Assembly: GCA_025060325.1 (NCBI GenBank)
Contig: JANXBW010000006.1
Location: 124,001 to 188,000, forward strand
DNA from: Thermoguttaceae bacterium
GTDB lineage: Bacteria; Planctomycetota; Planctomycetia; Pirellulales; Thermoguttaceae
Reading direction: 5' to 3'
DNA: 64,000 bases
The position numbers and the translations under genes were made by a program. This document shows, piece by piece, positions 8,382-18,513 of this stretch; within the stretch, counting starts at the first letter, position 1, and every line of letters begins with the position of its first letter. The notes below the pieces were generated by a model. It worked only from the letters and a program-made list of their open reading frames with translations, did no database searches and was not told the origin of the DNA.

Positions 8382-9884
8382 TTATTGGGTCGGAACTGGC
8401 AGGAGGCAAAATGTGCCAAAGGCAATCGCGCCCGGCGAACTTCCGGAAAACACATAGGGTCGGTAACCGGTAGCGGCTGCGTAGCGATCGCAGATGGCCT
8501 GGATGGCAGGTGCTCCCTGGGGCGTTCCCAAGACAGCAACGCACCCTCCGGATCCGCCCCCAGTAATCTTCGCCCCAAATAGTCCCCGCTCTGGTCCTTG
8601 TGCTTTGACTAAGTCAACAATCAGATCGGTTTGCCAGGTGCCTAGTCCACAACGGGAATAACTTTCGTGCGAGCCAAACATCAACTCTCCAAGTTCCTCC
8701 AGGTGAGCCATCGGCTGATCGCTCCGCAAAAGCTCGGCGAATCGCTCCACCCGGGCGTTCTCGTAAATCGGGTGGGCGGTCGGATAAAAAATGTTATATC
8801 GTCGGGTCGGGTCGATTTTGGTCACTGGGTCAGTGGTTCCTTGATACCGGGCGAGAAATTCCTCGCCGCTTAGCTCCGCCGGGAGTCTTCCGGCAAATTC
8901 GGCCTCAAATTCCGCCGGTCGGACGTTGGCCAAGTACCCATGCCAACGCGGATCGTCGACTTGCACCAGGCCAGGTTGGTCGGTAGGTCGAACGGTCAAA
9001 CCGGCCAGCTCGGCCAGGATGCGGTATCCCATAAACGCCCCTACTCGCACCGAGGTGTAGTCTGCTCCGGACACACTGTGCCGGACCCCTGAATCGATTC
9101 CCCAGAAGCAAACCCCTGGCGGAATGTCAACAGGTGGCAAGATGAGGGCCGGCTGACATCGAAGGGCAAACAACCTGCCCTCGTGCCCAAGGGCCGAGGT
9201 CATCTGGTCCATGACACCGCAGGGCGCAAGAGCAATGCGGTTCTCCACCTTTTGACAAAGGAGAGCGAGCTCCGGACCTTCAAGTGCCACCCCGAGAAGC
9301 TCTGCCACCGCAGTCATCGAGGCCACTTCCAAAGCTGCCGATGAGCTAACCCCTTTACCCTCTGGAACAGTTGACCAGATGAGCAAACGGACACCACCGC
9401 GGGACAGCTGGGTTTTGCCCTCGTAAACAAGCGCAAGGATCGTGCCGAGGGAGTAGCTGGCCCAGCGATCCGCGGGCCGACTAGCAAAATACGCGCCGGC
9501 CTGAGGATAGTCGCTCAGCTTGCCATTTTCGATGAGCTCAGTCGGCAGCTTGACATGGCGAGGCAATTCCCCCGGCGCGGAAGCAAGACTTAAGGCCTCA
9601 AGGACAGGTTCCTCGCAGATTTGAGCGGCAACAAAGGTTGCTTCCGCAAGTGGTAGTTCCAGGACAAGTGATCCACTGTAGTCGGCAATTCCCCCCATAC
9701 AATCCAGTCGACCTGGTGCTCGGGCACAGATGATGGGGCGATCGGGATGAAAATAGGGCCTTTTTTCTCCGGTCTCTAAGCTTGCCAAAGGCTCCCGGAT
9801 TACACCTTGGACAATTTCCAAGAATTGATCAACATCATGCTGGCTTTGATGAGGTTGTAGTTCCACAACAAGCTTTCTATTCAT
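8382..9884 (-). CDS. L-arabinokinase-like GHMP sugar kinase
   Basis: This is a GHMP-superfamily sugar 1-kinase of about 500 residues. Motif 1 reads CARAPGRLDCMGGIADYSG, the ATP loop is PEGKGVSSSAALEVASM, and motif 3 is AKITGGGSGGCV. The blocks LCQKVENRIALAPCGVMDQM and FWGIDSGVRHSVSGADYTSVRVG closely resemble, from memory, the kinase half of plant L-arabinokinase (ARA1) rather than classical GalK. A role phosphorylating L-arabinose or galactose at C1 is therefore likely. galT lies in the same strand block, which favours a Leloir-type route. I chose ATG at 9884, with AAGGAG 12 bases upstream; TTG at 9989 would add 35 residues that look partly coding, so the start is uncertain. Confidence 0.85.
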   Translation of the reverse strand: MNRKLVVELQPHQSQHDVDQFLEIVQGVIREPLASLETGEKRPYFHPDRPIICARAPGRLDCMGGIADYSGSLVLELPLAEATFVAAQICEEPVLEALSLASAPGELPRHVKLPTELIENGKLSDYPQAGAYFASRPADRWASYSLGTILALVYEGKTQLSRGGVRLLIWSTVPEGKGVSSSAALEVASMTAVAELLGVALEGPELALLCQKVENRIALAPCGVMDQMTSALGHEGRLFALRCQPALILPPVDIPPGVCFWGIDSGVRHSVSGADYTSVRVGAFMGYRILAELAGLTVRPTDQPGLVQVDDPRWHGYLANVRPAEFEAEFAGRLPAELSGEEFLARYQGTTDPVTKIDPTRRYNIFYPTAHPIYENARVERFAELLRSDQPMAHLEELGELMFGSHESYSRCGLGTWQTDLIVDLVKAQGPERGLFGAKITGGGSGGCVAVLGTPQGAPAIQAICDRYAAATGYRPYVFSGSSPGAIAFGTFCLLPVPTQ

Positions 9885-10163
9885 ATGTAGCCCAAGCTCC
9901 TTAGCAAGCTGATACTGTGGATGAACAATCCAAGTTTTGGGACCTTTGCGCTCTGTTTGCCGAAGGGATCGCCGGCTATTTTTTCGCAAGATAGGGGCAC
10001 CGCGCTCGGAGTTTGCCGGAAGTCTCTTGAATAGGGGCGGTTCCCTTTATGAACCACATCACTCGTGGGGGACCTGCAACTAGGCCGCCCTTTCGTTCAG
10101 GGACGGCAACTCAGTGCCCGCGTTGAGCCCGGGTGATTTTCCCGCCATAAAATCGGCAAAAGT

Positions 10164-11180
10164 CTACAGAAGCCCAAATTCTTTGAGCAACCGAGTCAAG
10201 ATCGGCTGAACTTTGTCCCGAATCTGGTGATTGGCATAACCAATCCACGCCACATTTGCCTCTAGGTCTAGTGCACAATCGAGGGGCTGGCCGGTCGGGT
10301 CGGTTATAATGACGCCCAAAGCCTGGGCTATCGGAGCTGTGCAGACATCATAGGGATGGCAACACAGTCCCAACGGCTGGCCGCGGCGGCGAAGTTCCTC
10401 GGCCAAAAGGGGACGAATATCCCCGTTAAAGCGATCATGCCCCATGGCTAGCTCATAGAATTGGCCCCCGGTGGAGGCATACTGATCTTCAAAGCAAAGG
10501 GCCTTGCCAGAAGGACTGTCGCCGAGCAGTTCGCGGATTAGGCGTTCCTCAATGGCGGCTATGACATCACGAGCACCGGGGAAAAATCGGCTGAGCATCG
10601 CATAACCATGCAAAATGGTATCCGCTGTGGATGGCCGCGGATGGATGGCCATTTTGTCATCACCGCTTAGGCTTAGCCGCCACGCTTCCACTCCTCGCTC
10701 TTCCACCCACATTAATTGATCAAGTAAATGTTGCTTAATGGTGGGCACTTCGGTCTGAACGGCCGCCACGACATCCCGCAGTCGAGTCTCAGGCCCTTTG
10801 TTGACGGCAATGGCCGTCAGGATCCACGCACTCCGTTTTTGATAAACAAGTCCACGCGTTCCGTCGATGGGATCGACAATCACTCGCCAACGGACACGTG
10901 ACGGATCGGTGTCGGTAGGCAAAACCACTTGACCACCTTCCAGCCCCTCGGCAACTAAGACCAGGGGGGCAATTTCAGCCACCTGAGAAAAAAGCTGAAG
11001 GAGCATCGGCTCGGCGATGGCATCGAGGCGAAAAATAGTATCGCCCGGCAGGTCACGCTCCACAGAACCAAGCAGATATGGCGACTGCTCTCGGCAGGTG
11101 CGGACAAGCTCGCGGGAAAGTTCTAGATGTGCCCGGCGGATAGCTCGAGCTAGATCCAGTGCTTCATGAAAATTAGGCAT
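10164..11180 (-). CDS. Inositol-monophosphatase-family sugar phosphatase
   Basis: This is a Mg-dependent phosphatase of the IMPase/FBPase fold, about 338 residues. The metal site is seen as VIVDPIDGTRGL (Asp-Pro-Ile-Asp-Gly-Thr), with an upstream acidic LVAEGLEGG in place of the usual Glu-Glu loop. The C-terminal half contains HPYDVCTAPIAQALG, equivalent to the family's second Asp region. It is longer than IMPases (about 270). The start is uncertain: ATG 11180 gives a natural N terminus MPNFHEALDLARAIRRAH, while TTG 11324 gives 48 additional basic residues. Position between the sugar kinase and galT suggests action on a sugar phosphate, which is inference. Confidence 0.82.
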   Translation of the reverse strand: MPNFHEALDLARAIRRAHLELSRELVRTCREQSPYLLGSVERDLPGDTIFRLDAIAEPMLLQLFSQVAEIAPLVLVAEGLEGGQVVLPTDTDPSRVRWRVIVDPIDGTRGLVYQKRSAWILTAIAVNKGPETRLRDVVAAVQTEVPTIKQHLLDQLMWVEERGVEAWRLSLSGDDKMAIHPRPSTADTILHGYAMLSRFFPGARDVIAAIEERLIRELLGDSPSGKALCFEDQYASTGGQFYELAMGHDRFNGDIRPLLAEELRRRGQPLGLCCHPYDVCTAPIAQALGVIITDPTGQPLDCALDLEANVAWIGYANHQIRDKVQPILTRLLKEFGLL

Positions 11181-11589
11181 GGTGTACTCGCAAAAAGAAG
11201 GCCAAGGGTTCGGTTGTTGGGAAACCTGTTTTCGCAAGGGTGCGGTCTTCAACCCTTCGTAAGTTCCTGTCCACTTTAAACGGAAAATGATTTCGCCATC
11301 GCGTCTTTTCCTTTCTTTACCCAATTTGCTTATGGAAGATCGGCGGCGAAAGCTTAAACGTACCCGATGGTGGCAGGACCTTGCGGGCCAATTGATTTCG
11401 CCTGGACTCTCCAGGTAAGTGAAGGCTTTGGCAATCGATCAACGGCGCCCCATGACATCAACGATTCGGTCAACGGTCATCACAATCTGGTCAACACAAA
11501 GCGCTAGTTGCTCTAGGGGATTGTCATAGTCGGGGGTTCGACCGGAGCGGCCGACTACGCCCTTGCCGGCGAGATTGACACCAGCCAGT
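11181..11589. other. Gap between galT and the phosphatase gene
   Basis: No convincing gene. A minus-strand frame that overlaps the 3' end of galT runs on to 11439 and ends in a helical-looking segment (ALCVDQIVMTVDRIVDV), but it has no start outside galT. The piece 11181-11324 may be the extended N terminus of the phosphatase gene if TTG at 11324 is used. Confidence 0.4.
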
Positions 11590-12666
11590 CTATGTCGGCG
11601 AAGGAGCCTTGGCCGCCACCGATGGCTCACCGGAGCGTTCTTTCCGCTTTTTGTAATGAAGGGTGGAAACCGCCTGAAGCTCGGCCGCCTTAGCCTCGGG
11701 GGATGTGTCGCTAATAAAGCAACCGCCGCCAATCTCCGGGCCTGCCAGGTACTTAAGCAAATTGGGCTTGCGAAGTGGCGGATGAAATTCCATGTGGAAA
11801 TGAAACGCGGAATAATCCCCGCCGTCTGTAGGCGCCTGGTGTAGCGCCAACACATAGGGGAAGGGAATCTCCCACAAGTTATCAAAGCGGATGGTCACCT
11901 CCAAAAGCACAGCTGCCAGGTCCTCGAGCTCGCGATCGGAAAGTGTAGCTAGGCTTGGGTGCTGAGCTTTCGGTGCCACGAAAGTTTCGTAAGCATATCG
12001 GGCAAAATAAGGAATAAACGCGATGGCGGAATCGTTCTCCGCCAAGATTCGCCGACCATCCGCCTTTTCCGTGGACAGAATCTCGCTAAAGAGCATTCGG
12101 CCGGTTTCTTCCCGAAAGCGCCGGCAGGAGCGGACCTCGGTCTCGATAATTTTGAAAACAAAGTTTGTGGCGTAGATTTGGCAGTGTGGATGGGGATTGG
12201 AAACGCCCACCACCTCGCCCTTATTTTCAAAGATCAACACGTGGTTGATTTCCTTAAGCGAGCCAAGCTCCACGTATTGATCTCGCCATGCTTTTAACAG
12301 GGCAACTACTTCCGGCAACTCTAGCTCGGCCAAGGAAAGATCATGACGGGGTGTGTAGCATAAAACGCGGGCAATCCCTTGTGCCGGGCAATTGCGATAA
12401 AAACCTGGGGGTTTGGCCAATTCCTTCGGGGCGTCCATCGCCACGCAGGGATGGTCGTTGTCGAAAACGAAAATCCCCGTGTACGGCGGATTTAATTTGC
12501 CGCTTACCCGCCGGTTACCCGGACAAAGATAACAGGTCGGGTCGTAGGCTGGGCGGGGCTTGTCGCCCAAATGTGCTTCTTCGCCCCGCCAGGGGCGATC
12601 TTGCCGGTGGGCCGCTATCACGACCCATTCTTCGCGAAGTGGATGCCACCTTTGTTCGAACGTCAT
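11590..12666 (-). CDS. galT: Galactose-1-phosphate uridylyltransferase
   Basis: GalT transfers UMP between UDP-glucose and galactose 1-phosphate. The active site triad is visible as [11 protein letters not shown] (His-Pro-His, with the second His as nucleophile). Zinc-ligand positions fit [11 protein letters not shown] near residue 45, and a C-terminal HxHxE-type segment reads [10 protein letters not shown]. The length of 358 residues is normal for the family. ATG at 12666 has no clear ribosome site. Together with the ARA1-like kinase it could complete a Leloir-type pathway; no galE was seen inside this block, though epimerases occur at the window start. Confidence 0.95.
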   Translation of the reverse strand: MTFEQRWHPLREEWVVIAAHRQDRPWRGEEAHLGDKPRPAYDPTCYLCPGNRRVSGKLNPPYTGIFVFDNDHPCVAMDAPKELAKPPGFYRNCPAQGIARVLCYTPRHDLSLAELELPEVVALLKAWRDQYVELGSLKEINHVLIFENKGEVVGVSNPHPHCQIYATNFVFKIIETEVRSCRRFREETGRMLFSEILSTEKADGRRILAENDSAIAFIPYFARYAYETFVAPKAQHPSLATLSDRELEDLAAVLLEVTIRFDNLWEIPFPYVLALHQAPTDGGDYSAFHFHMEFHPPLRKPNLLKYLAGPEIGGGCFISDTSPEAKAAELQAVSTLHYKKRKERSGEPSVAAKAPSPT

Positions 12667-13291
12667 TGGTCAACTTGGCCGCGGAAAGTTTACAAGTCCA
12701 CTTAGACTCGAAAAGGAACTCACACGGAGCTAGGCGTAGGTTCTTGGGCTCCCCTACCCGGAGGGGTATGAAGAACTTGTTACTCGAATGAGCACAGTGC
12801 GATAGCCGGCCCAGCCTGCCGCAAACGATCGGTACTGGCCTTCGCTTTGGCTGCCAAGTGCTCGAGTTTGCACTTCCGTTTGAGGCGGCCGGCGACAATC
12901 GCCTTATGCTATTCCTCCTGTGCTTTTTCCGCAAGGGACGGCCCACCGTCTCTCAGAGGGGTAAAAGCCTAGTATTTTAGGGACCTCAAGCGCCTCTGTC
13001 GGCTCAGGCAGCAGCGTCCTCGCGGAGAGGACGCTGCGAATGTTTAGCCACCTGCTAAGGCGGCGAAAATCCAAATTGTTAGCCAAAGGAGCCCGTAGCG
13101 GTGTGCTCGCTTTCAGGCAAGTGCGTAGGAAATAGGTACCGCCTGCCGGATCCGGGCTGCGACGGAGTTAGCAAAGAATCATGTAGGTGGGCGGCTACCA
13201 CCGGCAGTGGCTGAAGGGAAGGTCGTTCCTTCCTTTGGCTGCGTCTTAGCGGGCTGGGGAGGGATGCCTACCGAGAATTTTGCCGCCAAAG
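12667..13291. other. Gene-free stretch downstream of the sigma factor
   Basis: No gene is supported. The main structure is a perfect 11-base inverted repeat at 13011-13037, listed separately. Weak minus-strand frames (for example 12904-13086, TTG start) lack ribosome sites and family signatures. Confidence 0.5.
13011..13037. terminator. Perfect 11-bp hairpin, possible transcript end
   Basis: GCAGCGTCCTC at 13011-13021 and GAGGACGCTGC at 13027-13037 form a perfect 11-bp stem with a five-base loop. It lies about 255 bases downstream of the sigma-factor stop on the minus strand. No T-tract follows on either strand, so it is not a standard intrinsic terminator; it could be an mRNA 3' end stabiliser or an attenuator. 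Confidence 0.35.
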
Positions 13292-15013
13292 CTAGTCAAG
13301 CGGCAAGGGCGGATGAGGAATAGCTGCATATTGTGCCTCGATCTTCTCCGCGTGGTCGATAAAGCCGAGCAATTTGCGGGCCCGCATGGGATGTTGGAGT
13401 TTACGCACGGCTTTCGCCTCGATTTGCCGCACGCGCTCGCGAGTGACCGAAAAGATCTTGCCCACTTCTTCTAGCGTGTACGAATACCCGTCGGCCAAGC
13501 CGTACCGCAGCCGCAATATCTCTCGCTCCCGGTAAGTAAGCCCGGCGAGCACTTCGTTGATCCGCTTTTTGAGGAGTTCGCGGTTCATTTCATCTAGCGG
13601 ATCATGCTCGCGATAATCCTGGAGGAATTCGCCCAGGAAGCTGTCGTCGTGTTCACCAACCGGTTGATCGAGGGACAGCGGCTGGCGAGTCAACTGCAGG
13701 GCGGCTCGGGCCTCTTCCAAAGGTACACCGGCCAGCGAGGCGGTTTCCTCTAGGCTCGGTTCCCTGCCCTGAAGTTGCTGAAGGAATCGACCGGCGGCCC
13801 GCATTCGGCCCATCGTCTCGATCATGTGGATGGGAAGCCGAATAATCCGACTTTGATCGGCTATCGCCCGGGTGATGGCCTGGCGAATCCACCAGGTGGC
13901 ATAAGTGGAGAATTTGTAGCCCCGGGCATACTCGAACTTATCGACGGCCCGCATGAGGCCCGTATTACCTTCCTGAATAAGGTCGAGGAAGCTTAGCCCC
14001 CGGTTGCGATACCGCTTAGCGATGGAAACCACTAGCCGGAGATTGCCGGCCGAAAGTGCCCGTTTAGCTGCGTCGTATTCTTCCCGCAATGCCCGAATCC
14101 GCTCGATTCTTCGGCGGAGAGTGGCCGGGGTTTCTAGCGTTAGTCTCATGAGTTCCCTAAGCTGCTTCCGCAATGCTCGAAGGGCGGGATCCCCTGCATT
14201 CCCGGCCGAGATCTCCCTAATCTTTCGGAGCAGTTGATCCATGGTTTGGGAAATCTCTTCCAGCTTCTCAAGCAGCGGCTGCAGTCGCTGGGTACGAAGC
14301 CCGAGCTCTTCGATCAGTCGAATTGCCCGCCTTCGCCGCTGGGTGAGACGTGACCAAGCAGCCCGGCGAACGTGTGCCGGCTGAGACCGCGAGACGGCTG
14401 TGCGGAAATCCTTCTTGTTTTGCTGGCTGATTCTCTCGAGCGTTGCCAGGTGGGGTCCAAGAATTCGCATGACCCGGCGTTTTTCCCGCAGGTTGGTTAC
14501 AGAAACCTCAATGGTCCGGTCCAGGCGAAGCCGCCCCTCCCGGATCTTTTGGGCCATGACCACCGCCCCTTGCAGGACAAACTCGCTGCCGAGCATTGCG
14601 TGGCGAAATCGCCGCCTGGCCCGCTCGATTCGCTTGGCGGCTTCAATTTCCCCCTTGCGAGTCAACAAGGGGATTTCGCCCATCTGCATTAGATAGATCC
14701 GGACCGGATCGTCAACCTTGTTTGCCCCCTCCTCCAGTTCGCGCGGACCTTGGATTTCCTCGAGCAGGTCATCGTCAAGGAGGAGAAAACCGTCATCTAG
14801 ACCAGGAATGGGTGGTTTCTTGGATCGCCGTCGGCCGGGCTTCTTGGCTTGGCCGTTACTCCCCGGCGACATACCGGCCAACGCCGAAACCTCGGAGGCA
14901 AGGGGGCTTGTTGCACTCTTATTAGGCGCAGGGGTCTCCCGGCTCTTGCCGCCAGACGGAGTGGCTGGCTTGGAATGGGGGGGCTTTTTGGAGCGCGACT
15001 TCACGTTCGACAA
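13292..15013 (-). CDS. rpoD: RNA polymerase primary-type sigma-70 factor
   Basis: This directs RNA polymerase to vegetative promoters. The order of conserved parts is complete: region 1.2 ([19 protein letters not shown]), region 2 ([18 protein letters not shown] then [16 protein letters not shown]), region 3, and region 4 with [15 protein letters not shown] and [18 protein letters not shown]. The N terminus is a Lys/Ser/Pro-rich low-complexity stretch without a recognisable region 1.1. I chose TTG at 15013 because AGAGGG lies seven bases upstream; the longer frame to 15235 begins with unlikely sequence. That gives 573 residues. It is probably the main sigma factor, though planctomycetes can carry more than one RpoD-like paralogue. 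Confidence 0.93.
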   Translation of the reverse strand: MSNVKSRSKKPPHSKPATPSGGKSRETPAPNKSATSPLASEVSALAGMSPGSNGQAKKPGRRRSKKPPIPGLDDGFLLLDDDLLEEIQGPRELEEGANKVDDPVRIYLMQMGEIPLLTRKGEIEAAKRIERARRRFRHAMLGSEFVLQGAVVMAQKIREGRLRLDRTIEVSVTNLREKRRVMRILGPHLATLERISQQNKKDFRTAVSRSQPAHVRRAAWSRLTQRRRRAIRLIEELGLRTQRLQPLLEKLEEISQTMDQLLRKIREISAGNAGDPALRALRKQLRELMRLTLETPATLRRRIERIRALREEYDAAKRALSAGNLRLVVSIAKRYRNRGLSFLDLIQEGNTGLMRAVDKFEYARGYKFSTYATWWIRQAITRAIADQSRIIRLPIHMIETMGRMRAAGRFLQQLQGREPSLEETASLAGVPLEEARAALQLTRQPLSLDQPVGEHDDSFLGEFLQDYREHDPLDEMNRELLKKRINEVLAGLTYREREILRLRYGLADGYSYTLEEVGKIFSVTRERVRQIEAKAVRKLQHPMRARKLLGFIDHAEKIEAQYAAIPHPPLPLD

Positions 15014-16134
15014 GGTGCTACCCTCTTTCGCCGTTGCCAAAAGACCCTGCTTGACCGACAGCGTGGACGAAGGGTTCCGGTGCCATTCCGCAACCTGAAT
15101 TCCTTTGCCGGCACAGTGGATGCCGAGTTGAGGCGGCGGCGGTGATTTCCACTTGTAAGTTGGGATCCTGCCGATGCTTACGACATAACAAGCCGCCAAA
15201 AATCCCAAAGGCCCAAGGGGGCCACGTTGCCGCACATCAACACAGGCAGTCCGGGAGTGTTGATAATTGGCAGCATGTTGCCAAAATCCTGTTTATCTTG
15301 CCAGCACTAACTTTTCAGCTTTCTTGCTTCATTTACCGGAAATGCCTGATATTTTTGAAACGTGGTATTTTCTGCATTTTCTCCGTTTTATCAATCGTGC
15401 CGGCATTTCGGATTAGGATATATCACTTCATTTCCAAATGAAATGATGATGGCTAGTACGGATAAGACGCGGGGCATGGCCGAAGGGTATCCTGGGTCCT
15501 ATCCGCAGCCGGCGCCGCAGCAGAATTCGGAATGGGTGTGGGGACGCTCCGGCCACGCAGGGAGTTTCGCGCAAGCGATTTAATGCTCCAGGGGTAGGGC
15601 AAGCCTCGTAAACTCGCGGACCGGTAAGGCGCGGTCCCCGCTCGGAAATCTCGGGAATCAGAGGCACCTATCCGCTTGCTATGCCCCTGCCCCCGCGCTG
15701 CCCAATGCCGTCAAGGGAGCGGAAAAGGCTCGGCTGAACGGCGGTTAGGGTTGGTCCAACGGCCGGGGCGGGTGCGAGGCGAGAGCCTCCCCCACGGGGT
15801 CGTCGGCCGTTTGCGCCAGAAGGATAAGCTGCCAAAAGCGTAGGGCTGGGGGAGGGGACCATGGGTTACATCTTGCCCGGGGCCCAGTGGCCGCTCGATG
15901 AGCTATAAACCAGGAATCTCGGAACTGTCCACCTGGCGGCCGGATGCCAGCGCCAACCGCCGAGCTTCTAATCCGCCTAAGGTGCTATCCCACCGCACTG
16001 ATGGATGGCAAAGTGGAATTTCGGAAGGACGCCGGCCCTCTGCGTCTTAGCCGCGGGCCTTTCTCAGATCTTTGGTCGCCTGAGTCTCGCGTAACCGCTA
16101 GTTACCCGAAAAGTAAACCCGATATCCTGCGCCT
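15014..16134. other. Long gap with AT-rich region and small palindrome
   Basis: No confident gene. The stretch 15290-15440 is clearly AT-rich compared with its surroundings and may hold the sigma-factor promoter region. It ends in a 7-bp inverted repeat TCATTTC-CAAAT-GAAATGA. A plus-strand frame from about 15442 to 15583 encodes a Pro/Gln-rich 45-residue peptide with ATG-ATG start but no ribosome site; I leave it uncalled. From 15600 to 16134 I see nothing beyond GC-rich sequence. Confidence 0.5.
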
Positions 16135-17313
16135 TTACCGGCTAAAAGATCGCAGGAATTCGGCCTCCACTGCTTCTAAGTCTCCGAAGACCTCTTGGAA
16201 ATCTCTCAGACGAGCATCGGGGGGATATTCTCCCCCGATAGGAAGATCCTTCATTTTCTTGATGTATTTAATTGTCTTCTGTGGATATTTTCGCAGCAGG
16301 TAGTAGCTTAAGGCCCAGGCCTCGGCGTAGGCATCGATCGCCGTGCTGGTGTCGCGGAAGCGGTCGTCGCTTTGGATCAAAGTGGCGAGCGAATTACGTG
16401 CCCGGCGGGGGAGGTACGCATAGAAATCCGCTGCCCGCTTGGGATTCTTTTCGCCCACCCCCGCCCAGCCGGCTGTGCTCTGAAGATCCGGCGTTTCGAA
16501 GAACATTGCAATCCCCTCGGAAAGCCACAGCGGCGTTTCCGTCATCCGGGAAAACATTCCGCAGTTGAAACAAAGCTGGTGCGTGGCCTCGTGGACGATC
16601 GTCGCCACTGCTCGAGAAGCTTGAGGATGATTAAGCAGCCGGTTGATTTCCGCTACCGACCGTCGGCCGCTTTGTGGGGCTAGCCCCGACGTTTCCGTTA
16701 GGTCATAGAGTATCATCCGGTTCTTTTCCAGGTGATAGTAGCCGATGATCGCGGAGGCTGCACCGCCCACGTCGGCCGTTGCGTAACGGGTGAAATCCCG
16801 TTGGTTGCGAAAAACAATCGCCACAAGGGGGTACTCCGGCTCGCTTAAAGCCAATCCTCGCCGAGACCAAAAGTTCTGGAACGCACCGTAAAGCCGCTCG
16901 AATAGCCAGCCGCACCACGCCGCGTAAGAGTCCCCGCAGTTGTAAACGATTAGGTAGTGACCTGTCTTCCGCGTGGAAAAACCGGGTCCAAATTCCTGCC
17001 GAAGCTGCTGAGCCAGTTCCTCGGCTGTGAACGCCCGAAATGGCTCAGCGTCGGAGGAACGTTCAAGGATTTGGTCGGAAGAGAGGAGCCAGTAGCTGCC
17101 GTCGCGGGTTTCAAAAAGTAGCGAGCCGTCGGCGGCTTCCACACGGACTCGCCCAGTAAGCGTAAGTTTCCTTCCCTCCCGCTCCACAGTCACATGATCT
17201 AGCGCCAATGAAGGGATTGCGGAAAAAAGAACGGCAAACCCACAATAAAGCGGAAGGTGCACCGAGGATCCCGCTCGAAGTCCTCCCCGCAATTGACGTA
17301 GATGAAGCTGCAT
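16135..17313 (-). CDS. DUF1570-type secreted metalloprotease-like protein
   Basis: This is a secreted protein of about 392 residues with an N-terminal hydrophobic segment (LYCGFAVLFSAIPSLALDH). A zincin motif is present: VHEATHQLCFN (His-Glu-x-x-His) followed by LSEGIAMFFE, which supplies a downstream Glu as in gluzincin-like families. The TIVHEATHQ and PLWLSEGIA pairing is characteristic of DUF1570 proteins, which are abundant in planctomycetes. The N-terminal part (HVTVEREGRKLTLTG) looks like a beta domain. ATG at 17313 and GTG at 17328 are both possible starts, neither with a good ribosome site. Its substrate is unknown; proteolytic activity is inferred from the motif. Confidence 0.82.
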   Translation of the reverse strand: MQLHLRQLRGGLRAGSSVHLPLYCGFAVLFSAIPSLALDHVTVEREGRKLTLTGRVRVEAADGSLLFETRDGSYWLLSSDQILERSSDAEPFRAFTAEELAQQLRQEFGPGFSTRKTGHYLIVYNCGDSYAAWCGWLFERLYGAFQNFWSRRGLALSEPEYPLVAIVFRNQRDFTRYATADVGGAASAIIGYYHLEKNRMILYDLTETSGLAPQSGRRSVAEINRLLNHPQASRAVATIVHEATHQLCFNCGMFSRMTETPLWLSEGIAMFFETPDLQSTAGWAGVGEKNPKRAADFYAYLPRRARNSLATLIQSDDRFRDTSTAIDAYAEAWALSYYLLRKYPQKTIKYIKKMKDLPIGGEYPPDARLRDFQEVFGDLEAVEAEFLRSFSR

Positions 17314-18513
17314 CTGGAAGCCGTCCACAAAAGCGGCATGGATCGGTGAAAGACTGCTTACGATTTGGTTGCGGCGATCCTCTAAAGAAGCTTAGGAGGC
17401 CCGACGCCCTGTGTAAGGGGAAAGCTCGTCAACAGCGTTTTCGGGCGCTTTGGCAAGCTTCTGGACCACCGCTTTGCGTTTTCCACCATTTTACCTCCCA
17501 GGTTCAGCCGCCGTCTCGCCGGCGCACCGGCCCAGATGGAATCCCCTTTTGCCCGCATCGGCCCGGCTTGGAAAGTTCCTGCCGGATCCGACGAGACTCG
17601 AGCATGCCCAGCGTAGGGGGTTTCGAGTAACTCAGCCTCCTATTAAGCGGATGCAAAAACCCAGGGTCGCTCCCCCTGATACGCATGGCCTGGTCTTTGG
17701 ACAGGCGACCAATCACCACCGGAAAGCATACCCTCCGGATGCCGTCGACCGTGATGAACGACACCCCGCCGGGCTGAAATTAGCCGACAGCTTTAGCGAG
17801 ATCCGTCCCACTGCGACCGCCGGCTTGCACGTGGACGACATGAGTCGCCCCAACCTCCGCGGAGAAGGAAGGTTCGGTATGTTCGTGATGAGTGAAGATC
17901 AAGCCCCTTCGCACCGTAGAGGTGGCAAGATGATCGCCGCTTTCTGGATTAGGTCGAAACGGACAAGGGCATCATGGTTTAAGACCGGTCAAGAAACCTC
18001 CGGGTTCACCGCTTAAAGTTCGCCGGATTTAGACCCGGCGGTTACCCGCGAGAGGTTTCGAGAATGGAGGATTGATCCTCGGGCGGCCAATGATCCCCCA
18101 GCTGGTAAGAGCAATTGCCCCGGCTCGGACAGGTCGGAATTTTAGGCCGAATTTGGACCATTTTCGCTTTTCTCTTCAGACCCTACCGAAATGAAATTTG
18201 AGCCTACCCTAATGAAATTGCTGCTGGCCGCTTAGAATGCGCTGAGACGATGTGCCAGCGATCAGCCGGCCAAGGCTGGGTGCAAATCGCCAGAGGCTTT
18301 GGTCCCCTGGGCTTTTTAGTTTCGTCAACTCGTACTGCCGGCTGTCCGAGGGTGTTTGCGCAGGTTGGCGCCAGCTTTCGGGCTCGGTGACCAGGAAAGC
18401 GGCAGGGGGCCGCCCTCAGGCTTGTTGGATTAAACACCGGAGGCGGCCGCGAGGCCGATTGAGTAAGGGTTGCCGTGGCGGCGAGGTGTTGCCATTTATC
18501 GGAAACCGGGCGG
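17314..18513. other. 1.2 kb gap with coding-like remnants
   Basis: No intact gene. On the minus strand two adjoining frames look coding: one ending at a stop near 17780 contains GLIFTHHEHTEPSFSAEVGA and THVVHVQAGG, and the next (17764 downwards) begins VSFITVDGIRRVCFPVVIG. Their order weakly recalls a metallo-beta-lactamase-fold hydrolase broken by a frameshift, but all frames are fairly open here. A plus-strand frame of 188 codons overlaps and cannot be excluded. At 18181-18225 there is an imperfect direct repeat, CCTACC-N2-AATGAAATT, 22 bases apart. Confidence 0.3.

Noticed and set aside
11439-11885. Minus-strand frame of 148 codons overlapping the end of galT
   Set aside because: Most of it is galT in another frame, and it has no start outside galT.
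17450-18016. Plus-strand frame of 188 codons in a gap
   Set aside because: No ribosome site, no family signature, and the opposite strand looks at least as coding.
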